From assembly GCA_016185425.1 (NCBI GenBank), contig JACPNQ010000034.1, positions 248,001-312,000 of the forward strand: a DNA stretch of 64,000 nt, in the 5' to 3' direction. Under the pieces are notes generated by a model. That model was not told where the DNA came from. It saw only the letters and a list, made by a program, of their open reading frames with translations, and searched no databases. Of the stretch, positions 1 to 6,123 are shown piece by piece (the stretch's first letter is position 1; the number at the start of each line of letters is the position of its first letter). Origin of the DNA: Acidobacteriota bacterium (GTDB lineage: Bacteria > Acidobacteriota > Terriglobia > Bryobacterales > Bryobacteraceae). Position numbers and translations under genes: made by a program.

Positions 1-85
1 TCAATCTAACCAAACGCGAGCGAACCGGCTTGGATGACGTCGCTGCGCCAGGAGGAAGCGGAGCTGTTGGCCAGAGTGGAATTGA

Positions 86-485
86 ATGGCGATCAACGCC
101 GCGAAAACCTCTCTGACAAAGGCTACCTACATTCTGGGCGATACCATTCAATGGCTTGCCGATCTTGCTCCAGATTCCATTCATGCTGTTGTGACCGATC
201 CGCCTTATGGCCTGCGGGAGTATGAAGACAAGGATTACAAAAAACTTCGGTCGGGCCGGGGAGGGGTATGGCGAATTCCGCCGATTCTTTGCTCTCCGAC
301 GCGCGGCGTCGAGAGAAATTGCACCGCATCCGTCTCAAAACTTCAGCGTTTTATGAGGCAGATCGTAAGGGCCGCGCTTCCTCTCGGGATAGGTATCGTC
401 TACGATCGGTTCGCCGGAAGCGGCTCCACCCTTGCCGCCGCGGAATCGCAAGGACTGCATTCTATCGGCACTGACCGTGATCCCG
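86..485 (+). pseudogene. Remnant of a beta-order DNA methyltransferase
   Basis: The reading frame from 86 starts like a DNA adenine/cytosine-N4 methyltransferase. It has the catalytic DPPY motif at residues 38-41, followed by GL and then GGVWRIPP around 59-66. The S-adenosylmethionine-binding motif FAGSGST lies at 109-115. This motif order (DPPY first, FxGxGS last) is that of the beta class. The two motifs are only about 70 residues apart, whereas intact family members carry a much longer target-recognition region between them, so an internal deletion is likely. After GTDRDP (about residue 132) the similarity stops and the frame runs into antisense transposase DNA up to 649. It is probably non-functional. 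A 37-codon open frame at 3-113 upstream shows nothing recognisable. Confidence 0.7.
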
Positions 486-504
486 TGCGGCGCCGCAATG
501 TGCA

Positions 505-1031
505 CATATGCGTTGATGTGATACATGCCTTTGACTCCGTCCCGGTCTCCTTGGTGGACGGTCTCCACGCGAAGCTATCCGGGGGCGTCCTTCCGGCTCC
601 GGGAAACGCCGTTCGCCGATCACCACCGGTGTCGGCTTCGTCTTGGTAAATGTTGCCCGGCGCGTGCGATAGGTCTTATTCTTCCGCAGCCGATACAAAT
701 GGGCCACCGTGATACAGGCCAACCGCTCGTATTCACTCTTGCCGTATTCGCCGAACTTCCGTTCCAGAATCTTCCGGGTTACCGGTCCGCTCATCGTGTC
801 GTACGCCTCGTCCACGGCCGCTAAACAGGCTGCGTCGATGCGGGTGTAGCGTGTCGGGAAACGATGCCGCCGGTAGACCGTTGGGCGGACCTCGCCGGTG
901 GCTATGTACTTGCCGAAGAGTCGCGTGATCTGCGCCCGGCTTTGCCCAGTCATCTTGGCCACGTAGCTCCGCAAGAGCTCTTTGCCTTCCCGGCTTGCTT
1001 CCAGCAACGCCCGGATCTGCTCCAGGCTCAA
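505..1031 (-). pseudogene. Frameshifted, truncated integrase-catalytic-region transposase
   Basis: The start (MSLEQIRALLEAS) and the segment with MTGQSRAQITRLFGKY, FPTRYT, GPVTRKILERKFGEYG and RPTPxxIGERR-like text match the N-terminal DNA-binding part of the common integrase/IS481-like transposases. Compared with that family as I know it, about 35 residues are missing between residues 14 and 16. The frame is lost at a run of five G on the + strand (581-585). The continuing homology (VETVHQGDRDGVKGMYHINA, the first catalytic Asp region) is in another frame, which also has an amber stop at 575-577. Homology ends near 505. Three independent lesions make this a dead gene. Confidence 0.75.
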
Positions 1032-1088
1032 CTTCTCGCCACCTTATGGATGCTGATGATCAATCCCCAGCTTGCGCCACCTCTCCCT

Positions 1089-1145
1089 CTTCAGGCTCAT
1101 CTTGTGTGAGAATCATCCTTTCCTTCAGGCTCATTTTGCATGAGA
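1089..1145. repeat. Two 23-bp direct repeats at the IS end
   Basis: CTTCAGGCTCAT followed by a short variable stretch and TGAGA occurs at 1089-1111 and again at 1123-1145, 34 bp apart. Each copy holds the inverted pair CTCA/TGAG. Their position just upstream of the transposase start fits transposase-binding sites at the element's terminal repeat. Confidence 0.6.
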
Positions 1146-1199
1146 TAAGACTGCCGGGCGTGGGTATAACGAGAGCATGTTAGGATTGAAAAAGAGCCC

Positions 1200-1649
1200 A
1201 TGAAGATAGCGGTAGGCGCTGACCACGCGGGGTACGCCCTTAAAGAGCGTCTGTTAGGGAAACTCAAGGCCGAAGGCCATGAGGTAGTGGATTTTGGCAC
1301 GCATTCGACGGAGTCCACGGACTATCCGGACTTCGCGGCCGCCGTAGGCCGGGCGGTGGGAAAAAAGGAAGCCGAAGCGGGGCTGCTCGTATGTTCCAGC
1401 GGTGTCGGCATGTCCATCGCGGCGAACAAGATTCACGGCGTGCGCGCCGCGCTGGGCACGAATACCGACGAGGTCGGTTACACGCGCCGGCACAACGACG
1501 CGAACATCCTCGCCCTTGGCGCAAAATACACCGACGAAGCCACGGCGGGCGCGCTGTTGGACACGTTTTTGACGACGCCGTTTGAAGGCGGGCGGCACAC
1601 GCGCCGCATTGAAAAGATCAACAAACTGGAGCAGGAAGAGCAGAAATGA
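1200..1649 (+). CDS. rpiB: Ribose-5-phosphate isomerase B
   Basis: This 149-residue cytoplasmic enzyme interconverts ribose-5-phosphate and ribulose-5-phosphate in the pentose phosphate pathway. The family signatures are all present: the N-terminal [11 protein letters not shown] with Asp8-His9, the catalytic cysteine Cys65 in [13 protein letters not shown], and His98-Asn99-Asp100 in RRHNDANIL. The length is typical for RpiB/LacAB proteins. The start at 1200 gives the family's usual N-terminus. Its stop overlaps the start of glyA (ATGA at 1646-1649), so the two are translationally coupled. The C-terminal tail [11 protein letters not shown] is a charged extension. Confidence 0.96.
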   Translation: MKIAVGADHAGYALKERLLGKLKAEGHEVVDFGTHSTESTDYPDFAAAVGRAVGKKEAEAGLLVCSSGVGMSIAANKIHGVRAALGTNTDEVGYTRRHNDANILALGAKYTDEATAGALLDTFLTTPFEGGRHTRRIEKINKLEQEEQK

Positions 1650-2935
1650 TGAAGTACCGTACGCTCGCGGAAGCGGATCCGCAGGTATTTGAAGCGATTC
1701 AGCACGAGACGGCGCGGCAGAACTCCCGCCTGGAACTGATCGCGAGCGAGAATTTCACCTCTGAACCCATCCTGGAAGCGGCGGCTAGCGTTTTCACCAA
1801 CAAGTACGCGGAAGGCTATCCCGGCAAGCGCTATTACGGCGGTTGCGAATACGCGGACGTTGTCGAGAACCTCGCCCGTGAGCGCGCGAAAAAACTGTTC
1901 GGCGCGGAGCATGTCAACGTGCAGCCGCACTCCGGGTCGCAGGCCAACGCCGCGGCCTATATGGCCGTGTTGAATCCCGGCGACACGATTCTCGGCATGG
2001 ACCTCGCGCACGGCGGCCACCTGACGCACGGGCACAAACTCAACTTCTCCGGCAAGCTCTATAACGTCGTCGGCTACGGTGTCCGCAAAGAGGACGAGCG
2101 CATCGACTACGATGCCCTGCGCCAGAAAGCCGAAGAGTCCAAGCCGAAGATGATCATCGCCGGCGCCAGTGCCTACCCGCGCATCATCGACTTCGCCAAA
2201 TTCCGCGAAATCGCCGACTCCGTCGGTGCGATCTTCCTGGTCGACATGGCCCATTTCTCGGGGCTGGTGGCGGCGGGGCTTTATCCGAATCCGTGCAATT
2301 GGGCCGACATTGTGACCACCACCACCCACAAGACGCTGCGCGGGCCGCGCTCCGGCATGATACTCTGCCGCGAGCAGTACGCCGCCGCCGTCGACCGCTG
2401 CGTCTTTCCCGGCCAGCAAGGCGGACCGTTGGTGCATATTGTCGCGGCGAAGGCCGTGTGCTTCCTCGAAGCGCTGCAGCCGTCGTTCATCGAATATCAG
2501 AAGCAGGTCATCAAGAACGCGCAGGCTCTGGCGGCATCCATGATCGACACGGGGTATCGCGTTGTCAGCGGCGGCACCGATTCGCACCTCGTGCTCGTCG
2601 ATGTCTTCGCCAAAGGTGTGCGCGGTAAGGATGCCGAGTGGGGCCTGGACGAGGCCTACATTACGGCGAACAAAAACGGCATTCCGTTTGACGTGAATCC
2701 GCCGTTGAACCCGAGCGGGATTCGCCTCGGTAGCCCGGCATGCACCACGCGCGGCTTCGAGGAAGCGGAGTTCACTACCGTTGGCACGCTGATTGCCGAA
2801 GTGCTGGATGCGATTGCCGCGAACGGGCGCGACGGCGCTGGTGACGCACTGGCCGCCGTCCGGACCAAGGTGGGACAGTTAACCAGCCGGTTCCCTCTGT
2901 ACGAGTGGAAACAAGCCGCCACGGCACGAGGCTAA
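1646..2935 (+). CDS. glyA: Serine hydroxymethyltransferase
   Basis: This pyridoxal-phosphate enzyme converts serine plus tetrahydrofolate to glycine plus 5,10-methylenetetrahydrofolate, the main one-carbon source of the cell. The PLP-binding lysine is Lys229 in the signature [15 protein letters not shown]. Asp200 and His203 in DMAHFSG, and the N-terminal LIASENF and [13 protein letters not shown] segments, are also conserved. The length of 429 residues is standard. Two ATG codons are in tandem (1646 and 1649); the first overlaps the rpiB stop. The gene ends at TAA directly followed by the GTG start of the glycosyltransferase. Confidence 0.97.
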   Translation: MMKYRTLAEADPQVFEAIQHETARQNSRLELIASENFTSEPILEAAASVFTNKYAEGYPGKRYYGGCEYADVVENLARERAKKLFGAEHVNVQPHSGSQANAAAYMAVLNPGDTILGMDLAHGGHLTHGHKLNFSGKLYNVVGYGVRKEDERIDYDALRQKAEESKPKMIIAGASAYPRIIDFAKFREIADSVGAIFLVDMAHFSGLVAAGLYPNPCNWADIVTTTTHKTLRGPRSGMILCREQYAAAVDRCVFPGQQGGPLVHIVAAKAVCFLEALQPSFIEYQKQVIKNAQALAASMIDTGYRVVSGGTDSHLVLVDVFAKGVRGKDAEWGLDEAYITANKNGIPFDVNPPLNPSGIRLGSPACTTRGFEEAEFTTVGTLIAEVLDAIAANGRDGAGDALAAVRTKVGQLTSRFPLYEWKQAATARG

Positions 2936-4066
2936 GTGGCGACAGTCGCGATCGACGTTCGCCATCTCGGTGACTTCGGATACGGAACCTACATCCGGAA
3001 CCTGGTCCGCGCGATGGCGGAGTTGGAACGCGAGCTGCAATTTGTCCTGATCGCACGGCCAGGCGGTGCTGGCGAGCTGGGCTCGCTGCCGGATAACTTC
3101 CGGATGGTGGAGTATGCCCGCGAGGATTCGGCGCGCGTGGAAGACATCGCGTTTCCCTGGTTCGTGCGGAAGCTGGGCGTCGATCTTGTCCATCTGCCGC
3201 TGAACCGCGTGCCGGTGTTCATGCCGCGGCCGTATGTGGTGACCATCCACGATATGAGCAGCCTGGTCTACGGTTATGGCGACGACACCCCCGACCGTCT
3301 GCACCTCTGGAAATTCCGGCGCGGCCTTCTCCGCGCCAGCCGCGTGATCGCGGTGAGCGGCGCCACCCGGCGCGATGTATTGAACCTGATGAATCTCTCG
3401 CCGGACCATGTGCGGCAGATCTACAACGCGCTCGACCCGGGGTTTCTGGCAATCGAAACCGATGCCAGGAAGCGGCAGGAGGTGGTCGACCGGTATCAGA
3501 TCGGCTATCCGTATCTGCTTTATGCCGGATCGGTAAATCCCCGCAAGAACGTGGCGCGGATCGTGGAAGCGTTTGCGCTGCTGCGGCAGGACCTGACCGA
3601 TCACCCGCGATACAAGGATCTGCGGCTTGTGATCATTGGAGATCAGATATCCAAGTACCCGGCGCTGCGGCGCGCGGTACACCAATCCAGGGTGAATGAT
3701 GTGGTGCGGTTCCTGGGATTCGTGAGGCGGGAGGAACTGAAGGTCTTCTATCAGGGCGCGGAGGCGTTCGTATTCCCTTCGTTGTATGAAGGGTTCGGAT
3801 TGCCTCCGCTGGAGGCGATGGCATTGGGGACTCCAGTGGTGACAAGCGGCGTAAGCGCGCTGCCGGAGGTGGTAGGCGACGCGGCGATGATCGTGAAGCC
3901 GGAAAATGTGTTCGACATCGCGCGCGGCATGCGGGAGGTGCTGCTTGACGACAGGCTTCGCGCGGATCTGATCGCACGCGGCCACCAGCAGGTAAAGCGG
4001 TTCAGTTGGTACGATACGGCGCGGCAGGTGCTGGAAACATACCGCGACGCCATGGGCCGCGCTTAG
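2936..4066 (+). CDS. Family 4 glycosyltransferase (GT-B fold)
   Basis: This 376-residue protein is a retaining, nucleotide-sugar-dependent glycosyltransferase. The N-terminal domain opens with VAIDVRHLGDFGYGTYIRNLV, which is typical of GT4 enzymes. The C-terminal donor-binding domain has YAGSVNPRKN near residue 200 and the E-x7-E motif (Glu285 and Glu293) within EGFGLPPLEAMALGTPVV. The start is GTG, placed immediately after the glyA stop (TAAGTG). A later start would cut the first Rossmann strand, so the three genes 1200-4066 form one transcription unit. The acceptor cannot be told from sequence. It meets the leftward regulator gene tail to tail, their stop codons overlapping in TTAG. Confidence 0.9.
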   Translation: MATVAIDVRHLGDFGYGTYIRNLVRAMAELERELQFVLIARPGGAGELGSLPDNFRMVEYAREDSARVEDIAFPWFVRKLGVDLVHLPLNRVPVFMPRPYVVTIHDMSSLVYGYGDDTPDRLHLWKFRRGLLRASRVIAVSGATRRDVLNLMNLSPDHVRQIYNALDPGFLAIETDARKRQEVVDRYQIGYPYLLYAGSVNPRKNVARIVEAFALLRQDLTDHPRYKDLRLVIIGDQISKYPALRRAVHQSRVNDVVRFLGFVRREELKVFYQGAEAFVFPSLYEGFGLPPLEAMALGTPVVTSGVSALPEVVGDAAMIVKPENVFDIARGMREVLLDDRLRADLIARGHQQVKRFSWYDTARQVLETYRDAMGRA

Positions 4067-4779
4067 GCCACGTGGTCCTCCCATCGCCGCCGCCGATTCA
4101 GCCAGATGACGCGCGCCAGCACAATGTCCAGAAGGTCTCGCCCCGCTAGAGTCATACGCTCCCATTGCGACGTTGCCGCGCGATTGCGTTCCGTAATCAG
4201 GTACAGCGTATCTCCGTCCCGCAACAAGGCGCGGACGACTGGCCCCTCGACGGTGCGGACAACATAATAGCCTTCCCGCTGGAAGAGCGTCCGCGCGGTC
4301 TCGGATTGATCGAGCAGCACCAGATCGCGGTCGGCGAAGAGCGGTTCCATTTCCGGATCGGCGGCGAGCGAGGCGACAAGCGGATCGGTGGCCGATTCGG
4401 CGAGGTGGAGCGGCACCGTGTGAACTTCCCGATGCGGTCCCTTACGCGGAATCGGCTGGTTGCGGCCCAACAGCCCGGCCAAAACCGGGACCGCGTAAAA
4501 CCGGGATTCGCGGTGAGAAGTGCTGCGGGCTAGGTAGCGGGCGAGTTCCTCGCGCGTAAAGAGATCCAGGAGGGTCAGGCGGAAGCGGGAGAGGAGGACA
4601 TCGGCGAGGTCGGGTGAAAGCGTGCGCACCCCTTTCAAGACGTTGTGTACGTGAGGCTGGGAGATTCCGGTGAGCCGGGCCAGTCCGCGTTCGGTGATTT
4701 CGCCGTTGCGGATACGCTTGCGGAGGTGTTCGAGGAGTCGAAACTGCAAGCCGTGAAAAGAAGCTGGGGCGATTTCCAT
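4063..4779 (-). CDS. XRE-type helix-turn-helix regulator with C-terminal LexA/CI-like region
   Basis: This 238-residue protein has a helix-turn-helix at about residues 29-52 (ITERGLARLTGIS followed by QPHVHNVLKG), which resembles Cro/CI-type DNA-binding domains. The second half (about 115-205) has the beta-rich pattern of S24/LexA-type sensor domains (FADRDLVLLDQ, GYYVVRTVEGPVVRALLRDGDTLYL). No convincing Ser-Lys protease dyad was identified, so self-cleavage is not claimed. The ATG at 4779 is preferred over one at 4848 because it starts just before the folded part and leaves the AT-rich upstream DNA free. The stop overlaps that of the glycosyltransferase. The tandem TTGCAA sites at 4874-4889 could be its own operator. 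Confidence 0.7.
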   Translation of the reverse strand: MEIAPASFHGLQFRLLEHLRKRIRNGEITERGLARLTGISQPHVHNVLKGVRTLSPDLADVLLSRFRLTLLDLFTREELARYLARSTSHRESRFYAVPVLAGLLGRNQPIPRKGPHREVHTVPLHLAESATDPLVASLAADPEMEPLFADRDLVLLDQSETARTLFQREGYYVVRTVEGPVVRALLRDGDTLYLITERNRAATSQWERMTLAGRDLLDIVLARVIWLNRRRRWEDHVA

Positions 4780-4873
4780 GGGAAATAGGGGTAAAGAAAA
4801 CCTGAACCCGAATACGGGAATTATTTCGGATTGTGTAGGAAAACGCAAGCAGGCAAGAGTAGATGTCGCGCGT

Positions 4874-4906
4874 TTGCAATATGTTGCAACTGTTTACCAT
4901 CGTTTA
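4874..4906. promoter_or_regulatory. Helically phased short repeats, possible operator
   Basis: In the AT-rich gap between the XRE-type regulator and the zinc-ribbon gene, the palindromic hexamer TTGCAA occurs at 4874-4879 and 4884-4889, and GTTTA occurs at 4892-4896 and 4902-4906. Both pairs are spaced 10 bp, one helical turn. This layout suits cooperative binding of a regulator, plausibly the neighbouring helix-turn-helix protein. It is a visual inference only. Confidence 0.35.
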
Positions 4907-4940
4907 TGTTATTTAATCTACTAAACATGCGGGTATTGAG

Positions 4941-4968
4941 TTGACTATTTGTGAGAGTCCATTACAGT
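4941..4968 (+). promoter_or_regulatory. Sigma-70-type promoter
   Basis: TTGACT at 4941-4946 and TACAGT at 4963-4968, with a 16-bp spacer, give a reasonable -35/-10 pair. Transcription would start near 4975, just downstream of a possible GTG start at 4967. This favours translation from the ATG at 5000, which has GAGG 9 bases upstream. Confidence 0.55.
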
Positions 4969-4999
4969 GAGAGAGGAATTGGAATTGAGGCGTCCTTTG

Positions 5000-5593
5000 A
5001 TGGAGACAAAGGACGCTATAGGGAGGTCAACGAGAAAAATGGAATGGACCCGGTCGGAAACCTTAGGGTTGGCAAACGTGCAATGCACCACCTGTCATGG
5101 AATGGGCTTGCGTTTGGGCAGGCGGGGCAAGGAAGTCCCGTGCAACTGCGTTTTGCGAGCGATTTTTCGCGCATGCTTTCGAAAATTCCGGCAATGCGCG
5201 GAGAAGGAAAAGCACTTGTCACAGTGCACAATGCAGTTCACGGGGGGACGTGAACGGAGCATGACCTGGGGCCGCAAGGACGAGGAGTACATCGCCGATT
5301 TTTTGCTGATGGCGCGTCGCGTATTGGACGAGGCTGAGTACCGCATTTTTAGATTTCACTACTTAATGGGTGCCGACTGGAGATTGTGCACTCTTAAACT
5401 CAAGATGGACCGCGGCGATTTCTTTCATTGGCTGTACCGGATAGAGGCCCGCTTGGGCCGCGAGTTCCGCGAGCAGGAACCGTACGGCCTGTTTCCGCTG
5501 GATGAGTATTTCTACGGAGCGACCCGGGACGTCGTGGCCAGGATGCCGGAAAAGAAGGGCCCGAAACCACTACGGCCGCCGATGGCTGCCTGA
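5000..5593 (+). CDS. Zinc-ribbon protein of unknown function
   Basis: I do not recognise this 197-residue protein. Near the N-terminus it has CTTCHGMGLRLG and then CNC (Cys29, Cys32, Cys48, Cys50 from the ATG at 5000), a four-cysteine knuckle of the type seen in DnaJ-like and other zinc ribbons. The CHGMG text could resemble a haem motif, but there is no signal peptide. Three more cysteines follow at about 59, 66 and 75. The C-terminal half (RRVLDEAEYRIFRFHYLMG, then LKMDRGDFFHWLYRIEARLG) looks like a helix-turn-helix similar to sigma region 4. A DNA-binding or small regulatory role is therefore possible. It has its own promoter (4941-4968) and terminator (5609-5646). GTG at 4967 is an alternative start, but it lies inside the -10 element. 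Confidence 0.6.
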   Translation: METKDAIGRSTRKMEWTRSETLGLANVQCTTCHGMGLRLGRRGKEVPCNCVLRAIFRACFRKFRQCAEKEKHLSQCTMQFTGGRERSMTWGRKDEEYIADFLLMARRVLDEAEYRIFRFHYLMGADWRLCTLKLKMDRGDFFHWLYRIEARLGREFREQEPYGLFPLDEYFYGATRDVVARMPEKKGPKPLRPPMAA

Positions 5594-5608
5594 ACCTTGG
5601 CGCGGAGA

Positions 5609-5651
5609 ACGGAAAGGGGACTGGCAGGGACGCCGGCCCCTTCCGTATTTT
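5609..5651 (+). terminator. Intrinsic terminator of the zinc-ribbon gene
   Basis: A long hairpin pairs ACGGAA (5609-5614) with TTCCGT (5641-5646), GGGG (5616-5619) with CCCC (5637-5640), and CTGGC (5621-5625) with GCCGG (5632-5636), leaving single bulged A residues. It is followed by ATTTTAG. It sits between the zinc-ribbon gene and the leftward tadA gene and could serve the former. Confidence 0.75.
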
Positions 5652-6096
5652 AGCGGCGGGTACGGAAGAAGTTCTGGAGGAGCGCGGTCGATTCGGAGGC
5701 GAGGACGCCTTCGACAATCTCGACGCGATGATTGAGCAAATCGGAATCGGCGAGTTGGAATTTGGAGCGGACGCCGCCGAACCGGAGATCCCGGGCCCCG
5801 AAGACCAGGGTCTTTACGCGGGCGTGAACAAGGGCGCCGGCGCACATCACGCACGGTTCCAGCGTGACATAGAGAGTGGTGGTTTCGAGGCGGTAGTTTT
5901 GCAAGCCGCGGGCAGCCTGGCGGAGCAGGTTCATCTCGGCGTGGGCCGTGGGATCGTGCGACTCAATGGGTGTGTTGTGGGCGCGGGCGACGATCTCACC
6001 GCCGGCCACAAGCACCGCGCCGACTGGTACTTCGCCAAGCGACTCGGCAAGGCGGGCTTCCTCAAGCGCTGCGCGCATGTAGTGATCGTGGTCCAA
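5650..6096 (-). CDS. tadA: tRNA-specific adenosine deaminase
   Basis: This 148-residue zinc enzyme deaminates the wobble adenosine of tRNA-Arg(ACG) to inosine. The cytidine-deaminase signature is complete: His52-Ala-Glu54 (zinc ligand and proton shuttle) and Pro81-Cys82-Val-Met-Cys85. N42-T-P and the ARDLRFGG segment after the second motif are typical of TadA rather than of free-nucleoside deaminases. The listed start is a TTG at 6096; an ATG at 6078 would remove only six residues, and which one is used cannot be decided. It is divergent from the PSD1 gene at 6124, so the promoters share a gap of about 30 bp. Confidence 0.92.
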   Translation of the reverse strand: MDHDHYMRAALEEARLAESLGEVPVGAVLVAGGEIVARAHNTPIESHDPTAHAEMNLLRQAARGLQNYRLETTTLYVTLEPCVMCAGALVHARVKTLVFGARDLRFGGVRSKFQLADSDLLNHRVEIVEGVLASESTALLQNFFRTRR

Positions 6097-6123
6097 TTTG
6101 ATATTTTAGAATCACGAGGCGTA

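Larger units (their letters stand above)
500..1145 (-). mobile_element. Truncated insertion-sequence remnant (integrase-type transposase)
   Basis: A partial insertion sequence runs leftward. It keeps the upstream end with two terminal-type repeats at 1089-1145 and the 5' part of the transposase gene. It breaks off near position 500, where methyltransferase remnant sequence begins. The catalytic DDE part of the transposase is mostly missing, as is the other element end. The abrupt join to the methyltransferase suggests that the element's insertion, followed by deletion, destroyed that gene. Confidence 0.6.

Noticed and set aside
1140-1199. A sigma-70 promoter before rpiB using TATAAC near 1168
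   Set aside because: The only nearby -35-like hexamer (TTGCAT in the IS end) is about 23 bp away, too far for a convincing promoter.
1478-2587. A 369-codon open frame antisense to rpiB/glyA
   Set aside because: It is a mirror of glyA caused by high GC; the translation has no recognisable motif, while glyA is certain on the other strand.
2879-4165. A 428-codon open frame antisense to the glycosyltransferase
   Set aside because: Arg/His-rich composition typical of antisense frames; the glycosyltransferase on the + strand has clear motifs.
5078-5110. CTTCHGMG as a c-type haem site in the zinc-ribbon protein
   Set aside because: The spacing CxxCH is there, but the protein has no signal peptide and two further cysteines follow (CNC), so a zinc knuckle is more likely.
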